Positions 28,978 through 37,607 of a stretch of DNA of 64,000 nucleotides are shown in pieces. Below the pieces are notes generated by a model, which saw only the letters and a list, made by a program, of their open reading frames with translations, did no database searches and was not told the origin of the DNA. This DNA is from Novosphingobium fuchskuhlense (GTDB lineage Bacteria > Pseudomonadota > Alphaproteobacteria > Sphingomonadales > Sphingomonadaceae). The position numbers and the translations under genes are program-made. The stretch's first letter is position 1. Each line of letters starts with the position of its first letter. The DNA lies in NCBI RefSeq assembly GCF_001519075.1, contig NZ_KQ954246.1, positions 248,001-312,000 of the forward strand. The letters are read 5' to 3'.

Positions 28978-30390
28978 ATGAACCAGCTTGATGCACTGAT
29001 CCAGCCCGATCGCGGCCAGAAGGCCATTCCGCTCCACCTCGTCGACAAGGCAAGCCTGCCTCTATGGCTCGCCGGATTGACCGCCGCGCAGCGGGCGGTG
29101 CTGGCCGGACAAGGCTTCGAGGGCGGCGCGGGGGAAACCGCCATCGTCCCCGATGCGGCCGGGGCGGGCGAGGGCTGGTTCGCGGTTGGCGGGGTTGCCG
29201 ATCCGGCGAACCTTGCAAGCTGGTGCCTTGCCCCGCTGGCGGACCGGCTTCCGGCGGGCACCTATCGGCTCGCCAATCCCGGCGCGGAAGGCCCCGCGCT
29301 GATCGGCTGGCGGCTCGCGCAATACCGCTTCGACCGCTATCGCAGCGACCCTTCGGAGAAGGGCGCACGGCTGCTGCTGACACACGCACTCGGTTCGATG
29401 AACGCGGCGCTGGCGGAGGCCGAGGCGGTCATCCGGGTGCGCGATCTGGTCAACACCCCGGCGGAGGACATGGGCCCCGCACAGCTCGAGGCGGAGGTGC
29501 GCGCGCTGGCGAAGGCGCACCACGCGGTGATCCATGTCGTCTCGGGCGATGCGCTGGAGCGCGAGTATCCGATGATCCACGCGGTCGGTCGGGCCGCAGC
29601 CCGCAGCCACGCGCCCCGGCTGATCGAGCTGGAATGGGGCGATCCGGCGCACCCGCGCCTCGCCATCGTCGGCAAGGGCGTCTGCTTCGATTCCGGCGGG
29701 CTCGACATGAAGCCGAGTTCGGCGATGGCGCTGATGAAAAAGGACATGGGCGGCGCGGCCCATGCGCTGGCGCTCGCGGGCCTCGTGATGGGCGCGGGGC
29801 TGCCGGTGCGGCTGCATGTGCTGGTTCCGGCGGTGGAGAACGCGGTGTCCGGCAATGCCTTCCGGCCCGGTGATGTGCTGCGTTCGCGCGCCGGGCTTTC
29901 GGTCGAGATCACCAACACCGATGCCGAAGGGCGGCTGGTGCTGGGCGATGCGCTGGTCCGCGCCTGCGAGACGAAGCCCGAACTGCTGATCGATTTCGCC
30001 ACGCTGACTGGCGCGGCGCGCGTGGCGCTGGGGCCCGATCTGCCGGCGATGTTTTCGCGGACGGACGAGACGGCGAACGGTTTGCTGGCAGCGGGCCTCG
30101 AACGCGACGATCCGTGCTGGCGCCTCCCGCTCCACGAGGGCTACCGCGAAATGCTGAAATCCGACGTGGCGGACTTGCAGAACAGCCCCTCGGGCGGGTT
30201 CGCCGGGGCGACGGTCGCCGCGCTGTTCCTCGACCGGTTCGTGGCCGAAGGGGTGGACTGGGCACACTTCGACACATTCGCGTGGCGGCCCGCCGCCAAG
30301 CCGGGTCGGCCCAAGGGTGGCGAGGCGCTGGGCCTGCGTGCGAGTTGGGGGCTGATCCAGTCCCGCTTCGGAAAGAGCCACACGCCTTGA
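28978..30390 (+). CDS. Leucyl aminopeptidase, M17 family
   Basis: Zinc/manganese exopeptidase of 470 residues that removes N-terminal residues from peptides. The catalytic domain shows VGKGVCFDSGGLDMKPSSAM (metal and base ligands), KKDMGGAAHALALA with the active Lys and Asp, and the family signature NTDAEGRLVLGDAL. The N-terminal domain is shorter and more divergent than in E. coli PepA, closer to the PepB-like form seen in alphaproteobacteria. The following SH3 gene starts 57 bases after the stop, or overlaps it if a TTG start is used. Confidence 0.93.
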   Translation: MNQLDALIQPDRGQKAIPLHLVDKASLPLWLAGLTAAQRAVLAGQGFEGGAGETAIVPDAAGAGEGWFAVGGVADPANLASWCLAPLADRLPAGTYRLANPGAEGPALIGWRLAQYRFDRYRSDPSEKGARLLLTHALGSMNAALAEAEAVIRVRDLVNTPAEDMGPAQLEAEVRALAKAHHAVIHVVSGDALEREYPMIHAVGRAAARSHAPRLIELEWGDPAHPRLAIVGKGVCFDSGGLDMKPSSAMALMKKDMGGAAHALALAGLVMGAGLPVRLHVLVPAVENAVSGNAFRPGDVLRSRAGLSVEITNTDAEGRLVLGDALVRACETKPELLIDFATLTGAARVALGPDLPAMFSRTDETANGLLAAGLERDDPCWRLPLHEGYREMLKSDVADLQNSPSGGFAGATVAALFLDRFVAEGVDWAHFDTFAWRPAAKPGRPKGGEALGLRASWGLIQSRFGKSHTP

Positions 30391-30446
30391 ACCCTGAGCC
30401 CGATCCCTCTAAGCGCCCGGCTTTCCTGTTTGCCGGAAAGCCAGCC

Positions 30447-30791
30447 GTGACCGATCCGATCCTGCCCAGCCTTCATGCATCGCATTCGCTTGCGGGCCCC
30501 GCGCCCAAGGCGGAGGGCGCGGCGCATACCCGCGCGGTGCGCGGCGATCTGGCGCATGTGCGCTATGCCGGGCAGATCTTCGTCTCGCATTATGCCGTGC
30601 CGATGCCGCGCACGGTAGGCGCCGCTGGTGCCGCCCTTCACGCAGCGGGCCGCGAGGACGCCGAAATCGTCGGCACGCTGGCGGCAGGCGAGACCTTCAA
30701 CCTGCTCGACAAGGCGGGCGGCTGGGGCTGGGGACAGCAGGGCGAAGACGGCCTCGTCGGCTATCTCCCGCTGGCGGCGCTGGAGCCATGA
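30447..30791 (+). CDS. SH3-domain protein lacking a catalytic domain
   Basis: A 114-residue predicted protein. GTG 30447 is preferred because GGAAAG lies 7 bases upstream; a TTG at 30387 overlapping the aminopeptidase stop is the alternative. The sequence RAVRGDLAHVRYAGQIFVSHYAVP and the end WGWGQQGEDGLVGYLPLAALEP resemble the bacterial SH3 modules that precede NlpC/P60 peptidase domains in proteins encoded next to leucyl aminopeptidase in alphaproteobacteria. No NlpC/P60 catalytic part follows: the stop overlaps the argC ATG. This may be a shortened relative or a stand-alone binding module. Confidence 0.7.
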   Translation: MTDPILPSLHASHSLAGPAPKAEGAAHTRAVRGDLAHVRYAGQIFVSHYAVPMPRTVGAAGAALHAAGREDAEIVGTLAAGETFNLLDKAGGWGWGQQGEDGLVGYLPLAALEP

Positions 30792-31711
30792 CGGTTCAGG
30801 TCTTTATCGACGGCGCGGCGGGCACCACCGGACTCGAGATCGCCGATCGCTTGGCCGGCCGCAGCGAGTTCAGCCTGATCGCGCTCGATGATGCGCAGCG
30901 CAAGGATGCGAAGGCCCGCGCCGAGGCGCTGAATGCCGCCGATGTCGCGATCCTGTGCCTGCCCGATGATGCCGCGCGCGAGGCGGTCTCGCTGATCGCC
31001 AACGACAGGACCCGCGTGATCGATGCCTCGACCGCGCACCGCGTCGCGCCGGGCTGGACTTATGGCTTTCCCGAGATCGTGGGCCGCGATGTGGTGGCCG
31101 GGGCGCTGCGTGTCTCCAATCCCGGTTGCTATCCCACGGGCTTTCTCGGCTTGCTGGTGCCGCTGCTGCGCGCGGGGCTGCTGCCGGCAGACTGGCCTTA
31201 TACCGTCAATGCCGTCTCGGGCTATTCGGGGGGCGGCAAGGCGCTGATCGCGCGGTTCGAGGACGATCCCGACATCGCCTATCGCGCCTATGGCCTTGGC
31301 CTTGGCCACAAGCACGTGGCCGAGATGCAGGGCCATGCCGCGCTCACCCACGCGCCGATCTTCGCGCCCGCTGTGGTCCCGGCGCATCGCGGGATGGTGG
31401 TGGAGGTGCCGGTGCCGCTGGCCGCCATGCCGGGGGCCGCCGCGCCTGACGCGCTGCGCGAGGCGCTGGCCGCGTTCTATGCCGGCAGTCCGCTGGTGCG
31501 CGTGCTGGACGGCGTTCCCGACGAGCTGCTCCTGCGCCGTTCGGACGCCCCGCGCGACGGGCTCGACCTCCACGTCTTCGCCAGCAAGGACGGTTCGCAG
31601 GCCCGCCTCGTCGCTCTGCTCGACAACCTCGGCAAGGGCGCCAGTGGGGCGGCGGTGCAGACGCTCAACCTGATGAGCGGTCTGCCCGAGACGGCTGGGC
31701 TGCGTCTGTAA
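30788..31711 (+). CDS. argC: N-acetyl-gamma-glutamyl-phosphate reductase, type 2
   Basis: NADPH-dependent third step of arginine synthesis, producing N-acetylglutamate semialdehyde. It has 307 residues, the short type-2 form. The dinucleotide motif is FIDGAAGTTGLEIADRL, and catalytic Cys114 is in VSNPGCYPTGFL; SGYSGGGKALI and GLGHKHVAEM are conserved in the family. The ATG overlaps the stop of the SH3 gene (ATGA) and its own TAA shares its last base with the next ATG (TAATG). Confidence 0.94.
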   Translation: MTVQVFIDGAAGTTGLEIADRLAGRSEFSLIALDDAQRKDAKARAEALNAADVAILCLPDDAAREAVSLIANDRTRVIDASTAHRVAPGWTYGFPEIVGRDVVAGALRVSNPGCYPTGFLGLLVPLLRAGLLPADWPYTVNAVSGYSGGGKALIARFEDDPDIAYRAYGLGLGHKHVAEMQGHAALTHAPIFAPAVVPAHRGMVVEVPVPLAAMPGAAAPDALREALAAFYAGSPLVRVLDGVPDELLLRRSDAPRDGLDLHVFASKDGSQARLVALLDNLGKGASGAAVQTLNLMSGLPETAGLRL

Positions 31712-32205
31712 TGTGGCCGAACCCTGATCCGGTCCGTCCGGGGCAGGAAAGCGTCTGGGACTATCCACGCCCCGCGGTGGCGCGGGCCTGCACCGCGCAT
31801 GTGGTGATCGAGCATCGCGGCCTGATCGTGGCTGATACTCGCCGCAGCGTGCAGACGCTCGAAACGAGCCATCCGCCGAGCTACTACATCCATCCCGACG
31901 ACATCGCGCCGGGCGTGCTGCGGCGCGCTTCCGGCTCGTCGCTGTGCGAATGGAAGGGCGCGGCGGTCTATTGGGATGTGGTGGTCGAAGGCGAAGTGCT
32001 GCCGCAGGTCGGCTGGAGCTATCCCGGGCCCACGCGCGGCTTCCTCGCGCTCAAGGATCACGTTGCCTTCTATGCCGCGCCGTTTGACCGGTGCAGCGTG
32101 GACGGCGAGACGGTGGTGCCCCAGCCGGGCGCGTTCTACGGCGGGTGGATCACCAGCAAGGTTGCCGGGCCCTTCAAGGGCGGGCCCGGCAGCCGCGGCT
32201 GGTAA
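31711..32205 (+). CDS. DUF427 domain protein
   Basis: A 164-residue cytoplasmic protein of the DUF427 family: ARACTAHVVIEHRGLIVADTRR, SHPPSYYIHPDDI, SLCEWKGAAVYWDVVV and VAFYAAPFDRCSVDGE are the recognisable conserved blocks, with a C-terminal AFYGGWITSKVAGPFKG. The biochemical function of the family is not established. The ATG overlaps the argC stop by one base, so translation is coupled to argC. It is convergent with the phosphodiesterase gene, with two bases between stops. Confidence 0.88.
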   Translation: MWPNPDPVRPGQESVWDYPRPAVARACTAHVVIEHRGLIVADTRRSVQTLETSHPPSYYIHPDDIAPGVLRRASGSSLCEWKGAAVYWDVVVEGEVLPQVGWSYPGPTRGFLALKDHVAFYAAPFDRCSVDGETVVPQPGAFYGGWITSKVAGPFKGGPGSRGW

Positions 32206-32207
32206 GG

Positions 32208-33554
32208 CTACTTCGCCAGCGCGATTGCCGGCTTTTCCGCATCCGGCAATGTGGCGCCCATGATCTTCGCCAGCGTCGGCGCGATGGCCCGCATGTCGAT
32301 CTCGCCGAGGTTGCGGTTCCGCGCGACGCCCTTGCCCATAACCATGAAGGTCGAGCGCATTTCCGGCGCGGCGGGGAAATACCCGTGCATGCCCTTGACC
32401 GGGGAGGGGAAGGCGAGCGGGAGCGTGCCGTTCACGAACGGCCCGGCAACCGCGCCGAGCTTCAGGTTCACATAGAAGCTCGCGTCCGGATTGGCGCCTT
32501 GCGCCGCAATCGCCGGCGCTTCGATCACGCGCTCGATCCTGGCAGCGGGATCGGCGGCGAGCGTATCGAGCAGCGCCTTCACCTTCGCCTTGAGCGCCGC
32601 ATCATCGGGCCGCGCGAGGCGGATCGCGAAGGAGCCGCCCGAGCCCCAGGGCGTTGCCTCGGCGGACGTGATCTTGCCGTCCGGGCCGAGCGTGACGAGG
32701 CCAGCATCGATAAACGGGCGATAGAGGTTGATCACGATATCGACGGGCGCGAAGCCGTGGTCGCTGACCAGCGCGATCACCGCATCGGGATGCGCTTTCA
32801 TTTCCGCGCTGACGAGATCGCCGACAAGGCCGTCGATTGTCTCCAGAGCGGCGTGCGATTGCGCCGAGCCTGGGCCCGTCTCGTGCTGGGTGTGGTCGAG
32901 CGCGGCGAGGTACATCGTCATGAAACCGGGCGCGTGGCTGCCGATCATCTCGGTCCCGAAGCGCGCGCGGTTCACGTCGGCCGGCAGGTCTTCGGCCTTG
33001 CCGTCGGCGTAGGGCAGGTGCGCCGCCGTCTCGAGTTCGCCGATCAGCCCGGGTGTCGAAACGGCATCGAGCAGATGGCGGTCGTCGGCATGGCCGGTGC
33101 GCCAGATCTGCGCGAGGTTCCACGTCACGTTCTTCGCCGCGACCGAGACCGGCCAGAAGACGTTGCCGGTGGAGAGCCCGGCCTCATGCGCCGCATCCCA
33201 CAGCGTGCGGGCCTTGTTGTCCTGCGCATACCAGAACCAGCCACCCTGGTTGATCTGCAGGGGATCGTAGGTGGTGTTGTTCACGATGCCATGCCGCGCC
33301 GGCGCCACGCCGGTGATCAGCGTGGTGTGGCTGGGGTAGGTCACCGTGGGCAGCACGCCGACGACGCCGGTCGCATAGGTGCCCTCGGCGAGGAACCGCC
33401 GCAGGTTGGGCACCTTGAGGCCGCGCGCATCGGCATCCTGCACATCGGCGGGCCGCAGCCCGTCGATGGAGATCAGGAGAACGGGAGCGGCGCGCGCTTC
33501 CCCTGCCAGCGCGGCAGCGAGAAGCGCAGAGGCGAGCGGAAGCGCGCGGCGCAT
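32208..33554 (-). CDS. Exported nucleotide pyrophosphatase/phosphodiesterase-like enzyme
   Basis: A 448-residue alkaline-phosphatase-superfamily enzyme with a signal peptide ending ARA (about residue 22). Metal and nucleophile motifs are LLISIDGLRP (Asp ligand), VLPTVTYPSHTTLITG with probable nucleophile Thr72, LAALDHTQHETGPGS (Asp and His ligands) and LVSDHGFAPVDI (Asp-His). The layout matches NPP-type enzymes that hydrolyse nucleotides or phosphodiesters in the periplasm. Its ATG overlaps the stop of the upstream TonB-receptor remnant by one base, so the two genes form one transcription unit. Confidence 0.88.
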   Translation of the reverse strand: MRRALPLASALLAAALAGEARAAPVLLISIDGLRPADVQDADARGLKVPNLRRFLAEGTYATGVVGVLPTVTYPSHTTLITGVAPARHGIVNNTTYDPLQINQGGWFWYAQDNKARTLWDAAHEAGLSTGNVFWPVSVAAKNVTWNLAQIWRTGHADDRHLLDAVSTPGLIGELETAAHLPYADGKAEDLPADVNRARFGTEMIGSHAPGFMTMYLAALDHTQHETGPGSAQSHAALETIDGLVGDLVSAEMKAHPDAVIALVSDHGFAPVDIVINLYRPFIDAGLVTLGPDGKITSAEATPWGSGGSFAIRLARPDDAALKAKVKALLDTLAADPAARIERVIEAPAIAAQGANPDASFYVNLKLGAVAGPFVNGTLPLAFPSPVKGMHGYFPAAPEMRSTFMVMGKGVARNRNLGEIDMRAIAPTLAKIMGATLPDAEKPAIALAK

Positions 33555-34411
33555 CAGAAGCCCACCTTCACGGTTGCGAAGATCTGACGCAGGGCACCGG
33601 CGAGCAGCGTCTGGTTGTCGCCGCTGTTGCCGAAGCCGTTCGAGCCGATCGTGGCGACGTAGGACTTGTCGAACAGGTTGGCCGCGTTGATCTGCAGCTC
33701 CACCGGCTTGCGCATGCACAGATCGAACCTGTAGCCGAGCGTCGGATCGACGAGCGCACGGCCGGGGACCGACTGGTCGTTGGTGTAGGTGAAGTAGCGC
33801 TTCGACATGTAGTCAACCCCGATGCGGCCATAGAGCGGCCCCTGATCGTACGAAACCTCGCCGTGTACAAGGTGCTTGGGGCTGTCGGTGACGGTTTTGC
33901 CTGCGGTCGGGATCGTGGTAACGACATCGGTGCCCTGCGCATCCTTCGTGCGGATGACGACGTCGTTGCGGTAGGTGTTGTCGTTGCAGCTGTAGGAGGC
34001 CAGCACCGACAGGCCGTGGCCGAGGCGCAGCTCGCCGCTGGCCTCGAGGCCGAGCGCGGCTCTGGGATCGATCGTGGAGAAGCTCAGCGTGCCGCCGAGG
34101 TTGTTGGTCGACTGCGTGTCGATCGCGCCAGACCCTTGCGAAACCACGGTCGAGCCGATGTTCTCGGCCGTGACCGCGCGGCTGACGCGGCGGCCGTTGT
34201 AGTTGCCGTAGGACATGTCGCCGAGCGGGATGCCGTCGAGGTTGAAGCCGCGCAGCGTGATGCGGGTCGACCATTCATAGGTGCCGAACGCGTCGGCCGA
34301 CTGGAAGTTCACCGAAGGCAGCTTGGCGATGGCCCGCAGCGGGCTGGTGCCGGCGGCAAAGGCCGTCGTGGCGAGCAGTGCAGTAACAGGGCGCGTAATT
34401 ATCTCCCTCAT
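33554..34411 (-). pseudogene. TonB-dependent receptor with internal in-frame deletions
   Basis: The frame encodes only 285 residues, against roughly 750 for this receptor type. It keeps a signal-peptide-like start (MREIITRPVTALLATTAFAAG), then a fragment of the plug (LPSVNFQSADAFG, EWSTRITLRGFN, LDGIPLGDMSYGN, SQGSGA, NLGGTL), and jumps at about SFSTIDPRAALGLEASGELR to the last barrel strands (YFTYTNDQSVPG, NAANLFDKSYVATIGSNGFG, terminal VKVGF). The N-terminal plug region, a short stretch usually present between RGFN and LDG, and most of the barrel are missing, yet no stop interrupts the frame. It cannot form a normal barrel, so it is treated as a remnant; an alternative start is ATG 34438. 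Confidence 0.75.
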
Positions 34412-34770
34412 GAGCCTGTGGTGTGCTGCGGCCGCCAAGGAGCCTCTTTGACAGTTTTAGTGTTATTTTTTTGAAGGTTATAAGAATTCGCGGTGTGCTT
34501 TTGGTGCAGCGCGACATAAAATCCGCACCGGATTTGCATTCGTGATCCAGCCGCGATGAGGCGTTGATCCGCAGCGGTGGACCGCTGCGCCCGCGGGCCG
34601 GGTTCTGGGCGTGTTCGGTCAGCCGCAGGCCTCATCCGAATGCCCGGTTCGAAGGGCCTCGGCCCTTTCGGGCTACCCCCGATCGCCCATACGAAAACGC
34701 CCCGTTCGCGTTGCCGCGACGGGGCGTCTTTCCTGTTGCAGAAGCGATGCGCGCCGCAGCGCGGGTCGGC
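34412..34770. other. AT-richer intergenic region (359 bp)
   Basis: Between the receptor remnant and ferredoxin, both on the minus strand. The part at 34445-34500 is clearly AT-richer than its surroundings (runs such as TTATTTTTTTGAAGG) and probably holds the promoter of the receptor-phosphodiesterase unit. The part near 34697-34727 is the ferredoxin terminator. I see no tRNA or other RNA gene in the rest. Confidence 0.5.
34697..34727 (-). terminator. Terminator downstream of ferredoxin gene
   Basis: ACGCCCCGT / ACGGGGCGT, extended inside by CGCG / CGCG after a one-base bulge, with TTTT following on the minus strand. It lies 44 bases past the ferredoxin stop. Confidence 0.8.
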
Positions 34771-35088
34771 TCAGTCTTCCGGCGCGATGGTGACCTTGAG
34801 GCCGTCGAGATCGGCGGTCAGCTGCACCTGGCACGAGAGGCGCGACGTATCGTTGCGGTGATCCGAGCTTTCGAGCAGGTCGTTCTCGTCTTCGCTCATC
34901 TTCGGCAGCTTGTCGGTGAAGGCGGGGTCCACGTAGATGTGGCAGGTGGCGCAGGAGCAGCAGCCGCCGCACAGCGCGAGGAGTTCGTCGAAACCGTTGT
35001 CGCGGATCGCTTCCATCACCGACAGGCCGGCAGCGGCCTCGACAGTGGACTCTTCACCCGAGCGGTTCACCACGACAAGTTTCGGCAT
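34771..35088 (-). CDS. 2Fe-2S ferredoxin, adrenodoxin type
   Basis: A 105-residue electron carrier. Cluster ligands are Cys40, Cys46, Cys49 ([16 protein letters not shown]) and Cys86 (RLSCQVQL), the vertebrate-type C-x5-C-x2-C pattern that serves cytochrome P450 and related systems in sphingomonads. The tail [12 protein letters not shown] is typical. ATG 35088 is preceded by AGGAG at a 9-base distance. No P450 or ferredoxin reductase gene lies in the window, so its partner is unknown. Confidence 0.93.
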   Translation of the reverse strand: MPKLVVVNRSGEESTVEAAAGLSVMEAIRDNGFDELLALCGGCCSCATCHIYVDPAFTDKLPKMSEDENDLLESSDHRNDTSRLSCQVQLTADLDGLKVTIAPED

Positions 35089-35228
35089 CGACCTTATCTC
35101 CTGTTGCGAGCACGCCTGCACGATCCTGCGCGCACTCTGGCTCCATTTGACCGGGGCTGCTATCGCGCGGGGTGCGCTTTGGCAAGGTGCTGCGCTGCAT
35201 CATGGCCTCAAAAGGAAAGCTGATACCG

Positions 35229-35846
35229 ATGGGCCTCACCGCCAGCCAGATCGCCGAAGGCCTCGCCCATGTCGGCGCGCGTAATCCCCTCATCGCCGAA
35301 GCGGTCGCACGCGTCGGCCATCCCGAGCCGCGCATCCGCCCGCGCGGCTATGCGACCCTCCTGCGCACCATCGTCGGCCAGCAGGTCAGCGTCGCCGCGG
35401 CGGCCTCGGTCTGGGCCAAGCTCGAGGCGCTGCTGGGCGATGATCTGCCGCCGCATGATCTGCTCGCCGCCGATTTCGATGCGCTGCGCGCTTGCGGCCT
35501 CTCGCGCCAGAAGCAGGGCTATGTGCGGTCCCTGTGCGAACTGGTGGTGACGGGCGAGCTCGATCTCCACGCGCTGCCCGCCGATGACGAGGAGGCCATC
35601 GCGGAGCTGACCCGCATCAAGGGCATCGGCCGCTGGTCGGCCGAGATCTACCTGCTGTTTGCCGAGGGGCGGCCCGATATCTGGCCGGCGGGCGATCTTG
35701 CCGTCCAGGCGGGCATGGCGAAGCTGCTGGGGCTGGCGGAGCGGCCCAGCGAGAAGGAGGCCCGCGCCATGGCCGAGGACTGGCGCCCGCACCGGGGCGC
35801 TGCGGCGATCTTCACGTGGCATTGCTATAACAATCCGGCGCTGTAG
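35229..35846 (+). CDS. DNA-3-methyladenine glycosylase II (AlkA-like)
   Basis: Base-excision repair enzyme of the helix-hairpin-helix superfamily, 205 residues. The HhH motif is LTRIKGIGRWSAEIYLLF (about 127-144), and catalytic Asp156 is in WPAGDLAVQAG. The N-terminal segment TLLRTIVGQQVSVAAAASVW is also diagnostic. ATG 35229 is supported by AAGGAAAG about 10 bases upstream; in-frame starts at 35172 and 35202 are possible. The protein lacks the N-terminal domain of E. coli AlkA, like other short bacterial forms. Confidence 0.9.
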   Translation: MGLTASQIAEGLAHVGARNPLIAEAVARVGHPEPRIRPRGYATLLRTIVGQQVSVAAAASVWAKLEALLGDDLPPHDLLAADFDALRACGLSRQKQGYVRSLCELVVTGELDLHALPADDEEAIAELTRIKGIGRWSAEIYLLFAEGRPDIWPAGDLAVQAGMAKLLGLAERPSEKEARAMAEDWRPHRGAAAIFTWHCYNNPAL

Positions 35847-35882
35847 TCTGGGGGCCAACAATAACGACCAAGGGTGTTGGGT

Positions 35883-36686
35883 GTGGGCCACAAGACGATT
35901 TTCATCACCGGCGGCGCTTCGGGTATCGGGCGCGCGGTGGCCGAGCGGTTTGGACGGGCGGGCTGGTTTGTCGGCATTGCCGATATCAACGAGGACGGCA
36001 TGGCGGGCACCGCCGCGCTGATCCCGGCGGGGTTCTCCTCGCAGCACAAGCTCGACGTGCGCGACCGCGCTGCGTGGGACACTGCGCTGGCCGCGTGCGC
36101 GGCAGCCTCGGGCGGGAAGATCGACGTGGTGTTCAACAACGCCGGCATTCCCATTGGCGGGCGCATCGTCGATGTCAGCACCGAGGAAGTGGAGCGCACG
36201 CTCGATATCAACCTCAAGGGCGTGATCTGGGGCGCGCAGGCGGCCTATCCCTGGCTCAAGGCCTCGGCGCCGGGTTCGTGCCTGCTCAACACCGCGAGCG
36301 CGGCGGGGATCTATGGCGTGCCCGGCGGCTCGATCTATTCCGCCACCAAGTTCGGCGTGCGCTCGATCACCGAATCGCTCGATGCCGAATGGAAGGACGA
36401 GGGCATTCTGGTGCGCGACCTGATGCCCGGCTTCATCGAGACGCCGCTGCTCGACCATGCGCCCAACCGCCAATCGAACGAGGACATTCGCGGGCGGGTG
36501 ACCGCTGCCAAGCTCGAGATCTCGCCGGTGAGCGCCGTGGCAGACGCGGCCTGGGCCGCCGTCCATGGCCAGAAGCTGCACACGCTGGTGGGCAAGACCG
36601 CCAAGAGCCTCGCCTTTGCCGCGCGCTGGATGCCCGGCGGCCTGCGCAAGCAGGTCAGCGGACTGGGGCGGCCGCTGGGGGGGTAG
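35883..36686 (+). CDS. Short-chain dehydrogenase/reductase
   Basis: A 267-residue Rossmann oxidoreductase of the classical SDR type: FITGGASGIGRAVAE binds NAD(P), FNNAGIPIGG and the NTASAAG Ser, with the YSATK catalytic Tyr and Lys. An acidic residue after the second strand (ADINEDG) favours NAD. The substrate is not inferable. GTG 35883 is chosen because AAGGG precedes it by 9 bases; GTG 35874 is too close to that site. It is convergent with the PCD gene (3-base gap). Confidence 0.88.
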   Translation: MGHKTIFITGGASGIGRAVAERFGRAGWFVGIADINEDGMAGTAALIPAGFSSQHKLDVRDRAAWDTALAACAAASGGKIDVVFNNAGIPIGGRIVDVSTEEVERTLDINLKGVIWGAQAAYPWLKASAPGSCLLNTASAAGIYGVPGGSIYSATKFGVRSITESLDAEWKDEGILVRDLMPGFIETPLLDHAPNRQSNEDIRGRVTAAKLEISPVSAVADAAWAAVHGQKLHTLVGKTAKSLAFAARWMPGGLRKQVSGLGRPLGG

Positions 36687-36689
36687 GGG

Positions 36690-36983
36690 CTAGCTCCCAA
36701 ACCCGTCAATCGCCCCCGCCAGCGCGACGTCGCGCGTGCTCAGTCCGCCTGCGTCGTGCGTGGTCAGCGTGATTTCCACGCGGTTGTAGACGTTGAACCA
36801 TTCCGGGTGGTGATCGGCCTTTTCGGCGAGGATCGCGACGCGCGTCATGAAGCCGAAAGCCTCGGCGAAATCGGCGAAGCGGAAGGTGCGGGTGAGGGCG
36901 AGGCCATCCGCGCGCAGGGACCAGAGGGGGAGGGCGGCGAGGGCTTCGGCGCGTTCGGTTTCGGTCAGTCGGGCAATCGCCAC
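36690..36983 (-). CDS. phhB: 4a-hydroxytetrahydrobiopterin dehydratase
   Basis: Recycles the pterin cofactor of aromatic amino acid hydroxylases (PCD/DCoH family). It has 97 residues. The active-site signature is [26 protein letters not shown], with [15 protein letters not shown] before it. GTG 36983 has a strong AAGGAG 8 bases upstream. No phenylalanine hydroxylase gene is in the window; this protein is often encoded apart from it. Confidence 0.92.
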   Translation of the reverse strand: MAIARLTETERAEALAALPLWSLRADGLALTRTFRFADFAEAFGFMTRVAILAEKADHHPEWFNVYNRVEITLTTHDAGGLSTRDVALAGAIDGFGS

Positions 36984-37031
36984 AATCGGTCTCCTTGGCA
37001 GGCCCACGTCTTTCCCCTATCGCGTGGGGCG

Positions 37032-37607
37032 ATGCAACCGTGCTGTCTTGCTGCCTATGATCTTGCCTGCCGGCGCGGCGACCGGCTGCTGTTCAAGGGC
37101 GTGGGCTTCGAACTTGCCGGCGGAGAAGCGCTGCATCTGGCCGGGCCCAACGGCATCGGCAAGTCGAGCCTCATGCGGATTCTGGCGGGGCTGCTGCGGC
37201 CCTACGCCGGCCATGTCGAGCATGACGGCACCCTCGCGCTGGCCGACGAACGGCCCGCGCTCGATCCCCACCGCCCGCTGGGCGAGGCGCTGGCGTTCTG
37301 GCGCGCAATCGACCGCGCGGGAGAAGCGCGCGCCGATTTCGGCCTCGAAGACCTGCTCGATGTGCCAGTGCGCTTTCTGTCCACCGGCCAGCGCAAGCGC
37401 GCCGCGCTGGCCCGGCTGGCGGCGAGCGGGGCGCGGATCTGGCTGCTCGACGAGCCGCTGAACGGGCTCGATGCACATTGGGGCGCCAGCACGCAGGCCG
37501 CGATCGAGGCGCACCGGGCGCTGGGCGGCATTGCCGTGATCGCCTCGCACCAGCCGCTGCAATTGCAGAAGCTGCGCACCCTTTCGCTGCTCGAGCACCT
37601 GCCGTGA
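37032..37607 (+). CDS. ccmA: Haem exporter ATP-binding protein CcmA
   Basis: ATPase of the CcmABCD complex, needed to release holo-CcmE in cytochrome c maturation. It has 191 residues, slightly short. Walker A is GPNGIGKSS (about 38-46), the ABC signature region is FLSTGQRKRAALARL, and Walker B is WLLDEPLNGLD. The ATG is followed by a Cys-rich start (QPCCLAAYDL). The stop overlaps the ccmB GTG by four bases. ccmC and ccmD are not nearby. Confidence 0.9.
   Translation: MQPCCLAAYDLACRRGDRLLFKGVGFELAGGEALHLAGPNGIGKSSLMRILAGLLRPYAGHVEHDGTLALADERPALDPHRPLGEALAFWRAIDRAGEARADFGLEDLLDVPVRFLSTGQRKRAALARLAASGARIWLLDEPLNGLDAHWGASTQAAIEAHRALGGIAVIASHQPLQLQKLRTLSLLEHLP

Noticed and set aside
34640..34680. 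tRNA-like GGTTCGAAGGGCC segment
   Set aside because: No cloverleaf can be built around it: no matching acceptor stem, D-arm or anticodon stem.
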